64,000 nucleotides of DNA from JAGOBP01 sp964550855 (lineage in GTDB: Bacteria > Chloroflexota > Anaerolineae > Fen-1058): assembly GCA_964550855.1 (NCBI GenBank), contig CAZKBQ010000007.1, positions 1 through 64,000 of the forward strand, written 5' to 3'. Below, piece after piece: positions 17,234 through 25,763 of this stretch. The stretch's first letter is position 1. Each line of letters starts with the position of its first letter. The notes beneath the pieces are model-generated. The model saw only the letters and a program-made list of their open reading frames with translations. It made no database searches and was not told the DNA's origin. A program made the translations under genes and the position numbers.

Positions 17234-18136
17234 ATGGAACTGGCGATGATCGGCCTGGGTCGGATGGGCAGTAACATGGCGCGGCGGTTGATGCGCGGCG
17301 GACACCGGGTGGTGGGCTTTACGCAGGGCGACGCGCCCGGCGAGTTTACGGCCGAGGGCGGTGTCGCGGCCGCCTCGCTGGCCGACGCCGTGCACAGCCT
17401 CAGCGCGCCGCGCGTGGTCTGGCTGATGGTGCCGGCCGGCGCGGCGACGGAAGAGCTGGTACAGCAGCTGGCGGCGCTGCTGCAGCCCGGCGACATCATC
17501 ATCGACGGCGGCAACAGCAATTTTCGCGATTCGATGCGGCGCGCGGCCGAGCTGAAAACGAAGGGCGCGCACTTTGTTGATGTCGGCACCAGCGGCGGCA
17601 TCTGGGGCCTGACCGAAGGGTATAGTTTGATGGTGGGCGGCGAAGCTGAGGCGGTTGAACGGCTGCGCCCGATCTTTCAGACGCTGGCCCCCGGCCCGGC
17701 CAAAGGCTGGGGGCATGTCGGTCCCAGCGGCGCGGGCCACTTTGTGAAAATGGTGCACAACGGCATCGAGTACGGCATGATGCAGGCCCTGGCCGAGGGT
17801 TTTGAAGTGCTGAAGAAGCGCGAGGACTTTGCCCTGGACGTGCATCAGATTGCCGAGATCTGGCAGTACGGCAGTGTGGTCCGATCGTGGCTGCTGGATC
17901 TGATCGAGCGGGCCACGCGCGATGACGCAGATCTGAGCGGCATCGCGCCGTGGGTGGCCGATTCGGGCGAGGGGCGCTGGACGGTGTTTGAAGCCATCAA
18001 CGACAACGTGCCCGCGCCGGTCATCACGCTGTCGCTGCTGATGCGCTTCTTAAGCCGTCAGGATGAATCGTATGCGTTCAAGCTGCTGGCCGCGCTGCGC
18101 CATCAATTTGGCGGGCACGAGATCAGAAAAGAATAA
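17234..18136 (+). CDS. gnd: 6-phosphogluconate dehydrogenase (decarboxylating), short form
   Basis: 300-aa enzyme that converts 6-phosphogluconate to ribulose-5-phosphate. The N-terminal Rossmann domain is MELAMIGLGRMGSNMARRL; the substrate and catalytic segments are DVGTSGGIWGLTEGYSLM and GHFVKMVHNGIEYGMMQ (catalytic Lys and His-Asn). The 300-aa length marks the short YqeC/GntZ-like class rather than the 470-aa E. coli type; those are often NAD-linked, but the cofactor loop (VVGFTQGD) is atypical and I do not assign specificity. ATG 17234 follows GAAGGGAGA. zwf and pgl follow on the same strand, completing the oxidative pentose phosphate branch. Confidence 0.96.
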   Translation: MELAMIGLGRMGSNMARRLMRGGHRVVGFTQGDAPGEFTAEGGVAAASLADAVHSLSAPRVVWLMVPAGAATEELVQQLAALLQPGDIIIDGGNSNFRDSMRRAAELKTKGAHFVDVGTSGGIWGLTEGYSLMVGGEAEAVERLRPIFQTLAPGPAKGWGHVGPSGAGHFVKMVHNGIEYGMMQALAEGFEVLKKREDFALDVHQIAEIWQYGSVVRSWLLDLIERATRDDADLSGIAPWVADSGEGRWTVFEAINDNVPAPVITLSLLMRFLSRQDESYAFKLLAALRHQFGGHEIRKE

Positions 18137-18186
18137 GCATTGAACCTTATCGGACATCGCAGCCCGCGCCGCCCCATGTCCGTGAT

Positions 18187-18208
18187 CCGCCGCAGGGGAC
18201 TGCGGCGG
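18187..18208 (+). other. Perfect hairpin between gnd and zwf
   Basis: CCGCCGCAG and CTGCGGCGG form a 9-bp stem with a 4-nt loop and no U-tract, so it is more likely an mRNA processing or stability element than a terminator. A TATAGT hexamer follows at 18224-18229 and may be a zwf -10. Confidence 0.5.
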
Positions 18209-18256
18209 CGCTGGCGATTCCGATATAGTCCATGACTACGGGCTAATGGTGAAAGC

Positions 18257-19726
18257 ATGGCCAATCCCAAAAACACGCTGCCGTTCACGATCGTTATTTT
18301 TGGCGCCACGGGCGATTTGACGCACCGCAAGATTGTACCGGCGCTATACGCGCTGTTCACCGAAGAGCTGCTGCCGGAGCAGTTTCACATCATCGGTTTT
18401 GCGCGGCGCGACTGGACCGACGATCACTTTCGCGACGAGATGCGCCACGGCGTCGAAACGTTCGGCCGCGTGCCGCTGGCCGACGAAGCGTGGCAGGCGT
18501 TTGCCGCCAAACTGCACTATCATCGATCGGACTTCGATCAGGCCGATGGCTATCCCGCGCTCGCGCAGCAACTCGATCAGCTGGGCGGGCCGGCGGCGGA
18601 CAACCGCCTGTTTTATCTGGCCACGCCGCCCGACGCCTATCCCATCATCGTCAAACACCTGGGCGAGGCGGGCCTGAACCATGCCGCCGGCTGGACGCGC
18701 ATCATCATCGAAAAGCCGTTCGGACGCGATCTCCAATCGGCGCTGGAGTTGAACCGTCAGGTGCACGAAGTGTTTGCCGAAGACCAGGTCTATCGCATCG
18801 ATCACTATCTGGGCAAGGAGACGGTGCAGAATCTCATCGTCTTCCGGTTTGCCAACGCCATCTTCGAGCCGATCTGGAATCGCAACTATATCGATCACGT
18901 GCAGCTGACGGTGGCCGAAACAGTGGGTGTGGAATCGCGCGCCGGCTATTACGACACGGCCGGCGTGGGGCGCGACATGCTGCAGAATCACCTGCTGCAG
19001 CTGCTGACGTTCATGGCGATGGAGCCGCCGTATGCCTTTGACGCGCGCGCGCTGCGGGACGAGAAAGTGAAAGTGCTGCAGGCGCTGCGCCCCATTCAGC
19101 TGTCGGACACGATGCCCGCCCAGTACATCGGCTATCGCAACGAACCGGGCGTTGCCGCCAAATCCAAGACGCCCACCTATGCGGCCGCCAAACTGTTCAT
19201 CGACAACTGGCGCTGGCAGGGCGTGCCGTTCTTTCTGCGCAGCGGCAAGATGCTGGCCGAAAAGACTACGGAGATCTCCATAGAATTCAAGCGCCCGCCG
19301 CACTCGCTGTTTCCGCTGGAGCCGGGCGAGCAGCTCTCGCCCAACGTGCTGACGCTGTGCATTCAGCCGGACGAAGGCATGCACCTGTGCTTTGAGGCCA
19401 AGGTGCCGGGCGCGGGCATGAAGCGGCAGACCGTGGACATGGACATGCGCTATGCCGACGACATCAACCTTTCACTGCCGGAAGCGTACGAGCGTCTGAT
19501 CATCGACGCGCTGCAGGGCGACGCCTCGCTGTTTACCCGCGCCGATGAGATTGAGCTGGCCTGGCAGGCCATTGATCCCGTCATTGCCGCGTGGGAATCA
19601 AACGCGGTGCCGCTGTTCTTCTACGAGCCCGGCTCGTGGGGGCCATACGAAGCCGCGCGTTTTCTGGGCGACGGGCGCCAGTGGCGCGATCAGTGCGGCG
19701 CACAGGCGGCGAAGCAAAATGCGTAA
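18257..19726 (+). CDS. zwf: Glucose-6-phosphate 1-dehydrogenase
   Basis: 489-aa enzyme oxidising glucose-6-phosphate to 6-phosphogluconolactone and feeding NAD(P)H production. The N-terminal dinucleotide-binding motif is IFGATGDLTHRKI. The active-site signature RIDHYLGKETVQN contains the substrate-binding His and catalytic Lys, and FFLRSGKMLAEKTTEI is the usual C-terminal motif. Full length. Its last 8 nt overlap the start of pgl, so translation is coupled. The substrate can come from the glycogen genes a few kb downstream. Confidence 0.98.
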   Translation: MANPKNTLPFTIVIFGATGDLTHRKIVPALYALFTEELLPEQFHIIGFARRDWTDDHFRDEMRHGVETFGRVPLADEAWQAFAAKLHYHRSDFDQADGYPALAQQLDQLGGPAADNRLFYLATPPDAYPIIVKHLGEAGLNHAAGWTRIIIEKPFGRDLQSALELNRQVHEVFAEDQVYRIDHYLGKETVQNLIVFRFANAIFEPIWNRNYIDHVQLTVAETVGVESRAGYYDTAGVGRDMLQNHLLQLLTFMAMEPPYAFDARALRDEKVKVLQALRPIQLSDTMPAQYIGYRNEPGVAAKSKTPTYAAAKLFIDNWRWQGVPFFLRSGKMLAEKTTEISIEFKRPPHSLFPLEPGEQLSPNVLTLCIQPDEGMHLCFEAKVPGAGMKRQTVDMDMRYADDINLSLPEAYERLIIDALQGDASLFTRADEIELAWQAIDPVIAAWESNAVPLFFYEPGSWGPYEAARFLGDGRQWRDQCGAQAAKQNA

Positions 19727-20438
19727 CTGGCACAGTGTGACCGATGCCGCGGCGCTTGCTGCGGAGGCGGCCGCGCAGATCGTAACGTTGGCCCGATCGG
19801 CCATCGCTGCGACCGGGCGCTTCCATGTGGCGCTGTCGGGCGGTTCCACGCCGCGCGCGTTGTACGCGCGGCTGGTCGCCGAGCCGATCGACTGGGCGCG
19901 CGTACACGTATTCTGGGGCGATGAGCGCTGCGTGCCGCCCGATCACCCAGACAGCAATTATCGCATGGCTTTCGACGCGCTGCTGTCCAAAGTGCCTGTG
20001 CCTGTGGACAATGTGCATCGTCTGCGCGGCGAGGTTGATCCGGCGCAGGCGGCTGCCGACTACGAAGCCGAGCTGCGCCGCGATCTGCCGGATGGCCGCT
20101 TTGATCTGGTGCTGTTGGGCCTGGGCCCGGACGCGCACACTGCCTCGCTCTTTCCGGGCACGATCGCTGTGCACGAACAGCAGCGCTGGGTTATTGGGCA
20201 CTTTGTCCAAAAGCTGGGCGTCAATCGACTGACGTTGACGCCGCCGATCCTCAATCGGGCGGCGCACATTCTATTTTTGGTGGCCGGGGCCGATAAGGCG
20301 GCCGCTGTCCGATCGGTCTGGCGCGAACCGTATGATCCCGATCGATTTCCCGCGCAGGTAATCAAGCCGATCGACGGCGAAGTGACGTGGCTGATCGATC
20401 GCGCCGCCGCCTCGAATTTAGAAGACGTTGCGTCTTAA
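19719..20438 (+). CDS. pgl: 6-phosphogluconolactonase
   Basis: 239-aa DevB/SOL-type lactonase hydrolysing 6-phosphogluconolactone. Signatures: VALSGGSTPRALYARL near the N-terminus, VFWGDERCVPPDHPDSNY, LVLLGLGPDAHTASLFPG and the NRLTLTPPILNRA segment. The ATG lies inside the end of zwf (8-nt overlap), and the product begins directly with the helix expected for the family. With gnd upstream this completes the three-step oxidative branch. Confidence 0.96.
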   Translation: MRNWHSVTDAAALAAEAAAQIVTLARSAIAATGRFHVALSGGSTPRALYARLVAEPIDWARVHVFWGDERCVPPDHPDSNYRMAFDALLSKVPVPVDNVHRLRGEVDPAQAAADYEAELRRDLPDGRFDLVLLGLGPDAHTASLFPGTIAVHEQQRWVIGHFVQKLGVNRLTLTPPILNRAAHILFLVAGADKAAAVRSVWREPYDPDRFPAQVIKPIDGEVTWLIDRAAASNLEDVAS

Positions 20439-20533
20439 GTTTGCCACATTTTGCGACTGGTCGTTCACGTCAGGTGTGCCATTGATCACCCTGCACTCAG
20501 GTGATTCTGCACTGCCTGGCTTGGACGCTTTCA

Positions 20534-20539
20534 TATATT
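20534..20539 (+). promoter_or_regulatory. -10 box for a probable leaderless mRNA
   Basis: TATATT ends 9 nt before the ATG at 20549, so the transcript should begin at or very near the start codon. No ribosome site precedes the gene. Confidence 0.5.
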
Positions 20540-20548
20540 CTGACAGCC

Positions 20549-20947
20549 ATGACACCGCGTGTAGAAGTCGCCAGCATCACCATCGTGCTGATGTGCGAGA
20601 ACCCCGTCGTCTATCGATCACTGGGGCCGCGCCTCAGCGCCGATCGCGCCTTCAGCGTCGTCGGCACGTTTGACTGCGTCATGGACAACGTGGCGGCCGC
20701 CTGCGCGGCGAAGCCCGACGTGGTGCTGCTGGGCATCTCGCGCATCACCCCGTTCAACATGATGGTGTGTGAAGCGCTGAAGCAGTCGTGCGGCGATGTG
20801 CTGGTGATCGTGCTGCCGTCGTATATCGGCGACACGGACGAGGTGCGCGCCGCGCGCGCCGCCGGCGCCGACAGCGTCATGCTCAAGAGCATCGATACGC
20901 CTGCACTCGTGGAACAGATTCACGCGCTGGTCGAGTTCAAGTCATAA
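20549..20947 (+). CDS. Degenerate receiver-domain protein (pseudo-receiver)
   Basis: 132-aa protein with the fold pattern of a response-regulator receiver but without its chemistry. The acidic pocket is E17-N18 (VLMCENP), the phospho-acceptor position in KPDVVLLGISRI is Gly62 instead of Asp, and only the Lys is kept (MLKSI, K113). It cannot be phosphorylated in the standard way and may instead bind a ligand or partner protein. There is no output domain and no kinase beside it; it sits between pgl and the CBM48 gene. I start at ATG 20549 because an earlier in-frame ATG (20501) precedes the -10 box. Confidence 0.8.
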   Translation: MTPRVEVASITIVLMCENPVVYRSLGPRLSADRAFSVVGTFDCVMDNVAAACAAKPDVVLLGISRITPFNMMVCEALKQSCGDVLVIVLPSYIGDTDEVRAARAAGADSVMLKSIDTPALVEQIHALVEFKS

Positions 20948-20988
20948 CGCCAACCCCCGTTTGCCCTTCCCGAATAGGCCGATTTAGT

Positions 20989-20994
20989 TATAAT
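20989..20994 (+). promoter_or_regulatory. -10 box of the CBM48 gene
   Basis: TATAAT 47 nt before the ATG at 21042. The -35 region is not distinct. Confidence 0.6.
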
Positions 20995-21041
20995 TGCCTG
21001 CGCGGTCATGCATCAGCTCAGCACGAGAAGGGAGATTTGCC

Positions 21042-21338
21042 ATGCTTAAAAAGACATCGCTGGCGGGCGGCAAAAAGGTCAAAGTCACTTTTGAGCTGCC
21101 GGCCAATGGCGCGGAAACGGTCTCGGTGGCCGGCGACTTCAACGGGTGGGACAAGGACGCCAATCCGATGAAAAAGCGCAAGAAAGACGGCGTGTTTGCC
21201 ACCACCATCAACCTGCCGGCCGGCCAGAAGTATCAGTTCCGCTACTGGGTCGACGGCAAGCGCTGGGAAAACGACTGGGCGGCCGACGACTACGTGCCCA
21301 ACGGTTTCGGCGAAGATAATTCCGTCATCAGCACCTGA
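21042..21338 (+). CDS. Stand-alone CBM48 glycogen-binding protein
   Basis: 98-aa protein consisting only of a carbohydrate-binding module family 48 (isoamylase N-terminal/AMPK-beta type): VKVTFELPANGAETVSVAGDFNGWD, then TINLPAGQKYQFRYWVDGKRWENDWAADDYVPNGFG, which keeps the Trp residues that stack on glucan chains. It has no signal peptide and no catalytic domain. AAGGGAGA precedes the ATG. The next gene encodes glycogen debranching enzyme, so a role in tethering enzymes to glycogen, or sensing it, is likely but inferred. Confidence 0.93.
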   Translation: MLKKTSLAGGKKVKVTFELPANGAETVSVAGDFNGWDKDANPMKKRKKDGVFATTINLPAGQKYQFRYWVDGKRWENDWAADDYVPNGFGEDNSVIST

Positions 21339-21358
21339 TCCGATCGAAGCGACGACCG

Positions 21359-21415
21359 ACCACGGAGGCACGGAGACATTGAGGCGAGCACTCAGTGGCT
21401 CCGTGCCTTTGTGGT
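21359..21415. repeat. Intergenic inverted repeat, CACGGAG family
   Basis: The left arm ACCACGGAGGCACGGAG and right arm CTCCGTGCCTTTGTGGT form a long stem around a roughly 23-nt core. The same type of arms recurs at 57411-57478, with a diverged version at 26733-26790. Confidence 0.85.
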
Positions 21416-21441
21416 TTAAGCGGGGGCCGTGAGGGAGAGGC

Positions 21442-23433
21442 ATGATCGAATTTGGCCGTGACATCTGCGGTGAAGCCGAGGCCGCGCTGCGGCGCGAATG
21501 GCTGGTGACCAACGGCACCGGCAGCTACGCGAGCGGTACCATCGCCGGCGCCAACACGCGCGTGTATCACGGCGTGCTGGTGGCGGCGCTGCAGCCGCCC
21601 GCGGCGCGCACGCTGCTGGTGGCCAAGATCGAGGCGGTGGCGCAGCTGCGCGGCGCGATTTACAAACTGGACACGAACGAGTGGGCCGATGGGGCGATCG
21701 ATCCGCCGGCGTATCGCTGGATCGAATCGTTCCGGCTGGACGGCACGATCCCCACGTGGACGTACGCGCTGGCCGAGGCGCAGCTGATCAAACGCGTGTG
21801 GATGGCGCACGGCCGCGACACCACTTTTGTCACCTACACGCACGCGCGCGGCGCCGAACCGATCGAGCTTGATTTGAAGGCGCTGGTGACGTATCGCGAT
21901 CATCACGCAGCAACCAAAGGCGATTGGATGCCGCTGGTCACACCCACCCCGACCGGCATTCGCATCGACATGTTTGATCAGGTGCCGCCCTATTTTGTGA
22001 AGATCGCCCCCGCCGGCGCGTATGCGCCCATCGATCGCTGGTACCGCCAGTTCAAACATCGCGTGGAGACCGAGCGCGGCCTTGACGACGTGGAAGACCT
22101 GTACGCGGCCGGCCAGTTCCACGTGACGCTGCGGCCCGGCGAGACGGTGACGCTGGTTGCCACGCTGGACGCCAATGCGTCGTTGGACTGGCGTGAGGCG
22201 CTGGCGGCCGAACGGGATCGCCAGCGGAACCTGATCGATCAATCGGGCTTTGAAGACGAGCCGGACTGGCTGCAGCAGCTGGTCCTGGCCGCCGATCAAT
22301 TCATCGTCGATCGCACCTTCCAACTGCCAACTTCCAACCTCCAACCTTCACCTCCCCATGTCGGCAAGACCGTCATCGCAGGTTATCACTGGTTTGGCGA
22401 TTGGGGCCGCGATACGATGATCGCGCTGCCGGGGTTGTGTCTGGCGACGAGACGCCACGACACCGCCAAGACGATCCTGCGCACGTTTGCGGCCTTTGTC
22501 GATCAGGGCATGCTGCCCAACCGCTTTCCCGATCAGGGTGAGCGGCCCGAATACAACACTGTTGACGCGACGCTGTGGTACTTTCACGCGATCGATCAGG
22601 TGGTGACCGCCACGCACGACTGGACGCTGCTGACCGAGCTGTTTCCGGTGCTGCGCGACATCGTGAACTGGCACATGAAGGGGACGCGCTATCAGATTCA
22701 CGTTGATGGCGACGGCCTGCTGTATGCGGGCGAGCCGGGCGTGCAGCTGACGTGGATGGACGCCAAGGTGGACGACTGGGTGGTGACGCCGCGCATCGGC
22801 AAGCCGGTGGAGATTAACGCGTTGTGGATTCACGCGCTGCGAATTTTGGCGTATTACGCGCAGGAGCTGGGTTATCCCGGCGAGGCGCGGAGCTACGTGG
22901 AGCAGGCCAACCAGGCCGCGCAGAGTTTTGCCCAGCGCTTCTGGTACGGGCAGGGCGGTTACCTGTACGACGTGATTGACGGGCCGGACGGCAGCGATGC
23001 GTCTCTGCGGCCCAATCAGCTGCTGGCGCTGTCGCTGAAGCCCACTCTGCTGCCGCACGATGCCGCCGTGTCGGTGGTGAACACCTGCGCCAGAGAGTTG
23101 GTCACGTCTTACGGCCTGCGCTCGCTGGCGCCGTCGCACCCGGAATATCAGGGCAAGTTTACCGGCGATCGCTATGCGCGCGACGGGGCTTATCATCAGG
23201 GCACGGTGTGGAGCTGGCTCATCGGCCCGTTTGTGGAGGCACACTACACTGTCTTCAAGGATCGCGACGCCGCGCTGAGCTTCCTGCGGCCGTTTGAGCA
23301 GCATCTGCGCGATGTGGGCCTGGGCACCATCAGCGAGGTGTTTGAAGGCGATGCGCCGCATTTGCCACGCGGCTGCGCGGCGCAGGCGTGGAGCGTGGCC
23401 GAGGTGCTGCGCGTGTGGAAGATGCTGAAATGA
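21442..23433 (+). CDS. Glycogen debranching enzyme (amylo-alpha-1,6-glucosidase)
   Basis: 663-aa bacterial/archaeal-type debranching enzyme. The N-terminal domain (about 1-270) opens with REWLVTNGTGSYASGTIAG. The C-terminal GH133 (alpha/alpha)6 domain has GYHWFGDWGRDTMIALPG, GMLPNRFPDQGERPEYNTVDATLW and GAYHQGTVWSWLIGPF, which carry the acidic catalytic residues of the family. It removes alpha-1,6 branches left by phosphorylase; glgP lies 3 kb downstream. A short in-frame stretch of CCAACTT-like heptamers (about 22320-22350, encoding LPTSNLQPSPP) interrupts the junction between the domains and looks like an inserted repeat. Start ATG 21442 with GAGGGAGAGG upstream. Confidence 0.95.
   Translation: MIEFGRDICGEAEAALRREWLVTNGTGSYASGTIAGANTRVYHGVLVAALQPPAARTLLVAKIEAVAQLRGAIYKLDTNEWADGAIDPPAYRWIESFRLDGTIPTWTYALAEAQLIKRVWMAHGRDTTFVTYTHARGAEPIELDLKALVTYRDHHAATKGDWMPLVTPTPTGIRIDMFDQVPPYFVKIAPAGAYAPIDRWYRQFKHRVETERGLDDVEDLYAAGQFHVTLRPGETVTLVATLDANASLDWREALAAERDRQRNLIDQSGFEDEPDWLQQLVLAADQFIVDRTFQLPTSNLQPSPPHVGKTVIAGYHWFGDWGRDTMIALPGLCLATRRHDTAKTILRTFAAFVDQGMLPNRFPDQGERPEYNTVDATLWYFHAIDQVVTATHDWTLLTELFPVLRDIVNWHMKGTRYQIHVDGDGLLYAGEPGVQLTWMDAKVDDWVVTPRIGKPVEINALWIHALRILAYYAQELGYPGEARSYVEQANQAAQSFAQRFWYGQGGYLYDVIDGPDGSDASLRPNQLLALSLKPTLLPHDAAVSVVNTCARELVTSYGLRSLAPSHPEYQGKFTGDRYARDGAYHQGTVWSWLIGPFVEAHYTVFKDRDAALSFLRPFEQHLRDVGLGTISEVFEGDAPHLPRGCAAQAWSVAEVLRVWKMLK
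22318..22356. repeat. CCAACYT-type heptamer repeat inside a coding region
   Basis: Imperfect copies of CCAACTT/CCAACCT run in frame through the linker of the debranching enzyme gene. Its composition differs from the flanking sequence. Confidence 0.6.
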
Positions 23434-23448
23434 TCGGCGGCGAATGAT

Positions 23449-24885
23449 ATGACCGATTGGCCTGTGCCTGATGGAGCTGCGCCCGATGCGCCGGCCGGCG
23501 CGCCGACCGAACTGGAACGGTTGCGCGCCGAGGTTGAAGCGCTGCGCCGCGAGATCGCCGAGTTGCGGGCCAGGGGCCGCACGCTCGAGGTGGAGCATCG
23601 CCGCTATCGCGAGGTGTTTGAGCTGGCCCCGGACGGCTACGTGCTCACCGACCCGAACGGCCTCATCAGCAATGCCAACCACGCAGCGGCGGCGCTGCTG
23701 GGCGTGCGGCGGGAATTCCTGATCGGCAAACCGCTGCAGCTGTTCATTGCCGAGACCGATCACGCGCGTCTGGACGAGCAGTTGGCCGCGTGGCGCGGTG
23801 CAGAAGCCGGCTCAGCCGGCGTCCGGCGGCCGGCCATTGTCCGCGGCCAGATTCAATTGCGGGTGTATAAGGGCGCGCCGTTTCCGGCCGATTTCACCTT
23901 GAGCCCGGCCTATGGCGAGCCGGGCCGCATCGTCGGTTTCCGTTGGATGCTGCGAGATCGATCGGAACTGACACAGGCCGCGCAGGCGCTGCGCGAAAGC
24001 GAGTATCATTATCGGTTGTTGTTCGACAGCGCCGGCGACGCGATTTTCATCCACAACCTGACCGGCCGTTACCTTGAAGTCAATCGCGTGGCGTGTGAAA
24101 CGTTGGGTTACACGCGCGACGAGCTGCTGCGCATGACGCCGGCCGACATCAATACCCCGGAAATGGCGGCGCAGATTCCTGAGCGCATTGAGCGGCTGCG
24201 GCGTGAAGACCACATTTTCTTCGAGACGATCTACCGGCGGCGCGATGGATCCACCATCCCGATGGAGTTGAACAGCCGCATCATTGATTACGCGGGCGGC
24301 CCGGCGGTGTTGACCATCGCGCGCGACATCACCGAGCGCAAGCGCGCCGAGGACGTCTTGATGCGTCGGGCGGCGCAGCTGGCGCTGCTCAGCAACATCG
24401 GCCGGCAGATCGCCGGGATTCTAAGCCTGGATAAGGTGCTGGTGCGGGCGGCGCAGCTGGTGCAGGAAACGTTCCATTTTCATCATGTGGCGCTGTTCCT
24501 CATCGATCAAGACCGGAATGAGCTGGTGATGAAGGCCATCGCCGGCAACTTCCTGCGGCTGTTTCCGCTGAATCATCGCATCCCGTTGGGCACAGGCATG
24601 GTGGGCTGGGTCGGCGCCAACGGGCAGCGTCTGCTGGCCAACGATGTGCGCGCCGAGCCGCACTATATCAATTTTTATCCTGAGTTGATCCCGACCTGCT
24701 CCGAACTCAGCGTGCCCATCCTGATCGGCGGCGAGCGCGCCGGCGTGCTGGATGTGCAAAGCCCCGAATACGATGATTTTGACGAAGACGACGTGCGAGT
24801 GATCGAGACGCTGGCCGATCAAATTGCCGCGGCCATTGCCAACGCCCGATTGTATGAAGCGGCCCGGCAGGCCGATGACCAGTGA
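23449..24885 (+). CDS. PAS-PAS-GAF sensory protein without output domain
   Basis: 478-aa cytoplasmic sensor. An N-terminal coiled coil (about 20-60, LERLRAEVEALRREIAELRARG) is followed by PAS 1 (about 62-185: YREVFELAPDGYVLTDPNG), PAS 2/PAC (about 185-300: LLFDSAGDAIFIHNLTGRYLEVN, TIARDITERKRAED) and a GAF domain (about 305-470: LFLIDQDRNELVMKAIAG, EYDDFDEDDVRVIETLADQIAAAIANARLYE). It stops right after the GAF helix where a histidine kinase would usually begin. The next gene, a double MerR regulator, overlaps its stop by 4 nt, which suggests the sensor controls that regulator rather than a kinase. The ligand is unknown. Confidence 0.92.
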   Translation: MTDWPVPDGAAPDAPAGAPTELERLRAEVEALRREIAELRARGRTLEVEHRRYREVFELAPDGYVLTDPNGLISNANHAAAALLGVRREFLIGKPLQLFIAETDHARLDEQLAAWRGAEAGSAGVRRPAIVRGQIQLRVYKGAPFPADFTLSPAYGEPGRIVGFRWMLRDRSELTQAAQALRESEYHYRLLFDSAGDAIFIHNLTGRYLEVNRVACETLGYTRDELLRMTPADINTPEMAAQIPERIERLRREDHIFFETIYRRRDGSTIPMELNSRIIDYAGGPAVLTIARDITERKRAEDVLMRRAAQLALLSNIGRQIAGILSLDKVLVRAAQLVQETFHFHHVALFLIDQDRNELVMKAIAGNFLRLFPLNHRIPLGTGMVGWVGANGQRLLANDVRAEPHYINFYPELIPTCSELSVPILIGGERAGVLDVQSPEYDDFDEDDVRVIETLADQIAAAIANARLYEAARQADDQ

Positions 24886-25670
24886 CGGCTCGAGTTCGAT
24901 CGACGCCGCGCCCCGCCGCGGATCGTCAAATTTATCGCACCGTTGACATCGCCTGCGCCGTCGGCGTACACTCCAACACCGTGCGCCTGTACGAGCAGTG
25001 GGGGTTCCTGCCGGCCGTGCCACGCGCCCCCAACGGCTATCGGCTTTACACCCGCTTTCACCTCGATCAGATGCGGCTGGCCCGCACGGCGCTGCACGGC
25101 GGCTGGCCGGGCCGCGCCATTCGCCGCTCGGCGGTTGAGCTGGTGAGGCAATCGGCGTCTGGCGATGTGCGCGGCGCGTTGAAACAGGCCCGACAGCATT
25201 TGCGCCTGGTGCAAGCCGAGCGCGATCAGGCTGAACGCGCGGCCGACTATCTGGAAAAATGGGCCAGCGGCAAGCTCGACGCTGAGCGCGTGCCGCCGCT
25301 GCGCATCGGCGCAGCCGCCGGGCTGCTCGACGTCTCCACTGACGTGCTGCGCAACTGGGAGCGCAACGGGCTGATCAAAACGCCGCGTGAGCGGCGCAAT
25401 CGCTATCGGGTGTACGGGCCGATCGAGATTGGGCGGCTGCGCGTGCTGCGCTTGCTCTATCGCGCCGGCTACAGTTCGATGGCGATTCTGCGCATGGTGC
25501 GCCGACTCGATCAGGGGCAGCACACGCAGCTGCGTCACACCCTCGATACACCCCGCGCCGATGAAGACATCTTTACCGCAGCCGATCGCTGGCTGTCTGC
25601 GTTGGCCGAACAGGAACAGCGCGCGCGCAGCCTGATCGCGCAGCTGACCGCCATGCAGCGCCGGCTATAG
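24882..25670 (+). CDS. Transcriptional regulator with two MerR-type DNA-binding domains
   Basis: 262-aa protein containing two MerR winged-helix motifs in one chain: residues about 17-70 (YRTVDIACAVGVHSNTVRLY, RAPNGYRLYTRFHLDQM) and about 140-195 (LRIGAAAGLLDVSTDVLRNW, RNRYRVYGPIEIGRLRVL). A helical stretch joins them, and a coiled tail (EQEQRARSLIAQLTAMQRRL) ends the protein. Typical MerR proteins have one such domain and dimerise; this one could bind as a single chain or recognise two half-sites. No Cys metal-binding loop is seen. The GTG start overlaps the TGA of the PAS-GAF gene (GTGA), so the two are translationally coupled. Confidence 0.9.
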   Translation: MTARVRSTPRPAADRQIYRTVDIACAVGVHSNTVRLYEQWGFLPAVPRAPNGYRLYTRFHLDQMRLARTALHGGWPGRAIRRSAVELVRQSASGDVRGALKQARQHLRLVQAERDQAERAADYLEKWASGKLDAERVPPLRIGAAAGLLDVSTDVLRNWERNGLIKTPRERRNRYRVYGPIEIGRLRVLRLLYRAGYSSMAILRMVRRLDQGQHTQLRHTLDTPRADEDIFTAADRWLSALAEQEQRARSLIAQLTAMQRRL

Positions 25671-25763
25671 CCTGATCCACTCATCTTTGCTCGTCTCCGC
25701 CAACGTTTAGCTCGCGCGGCGCGCGCCCGATCGTCAGTTGACGCCCACAGGTCATTGATGCGA
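25671..25763. other. Convergent intergenic gap, nothing recognised
   Basis: 93 nt between the convergent MerR and PfkB genes. It holds a GC-rich self-complementary patch but no convincing terminator. Confidence 0.4.
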
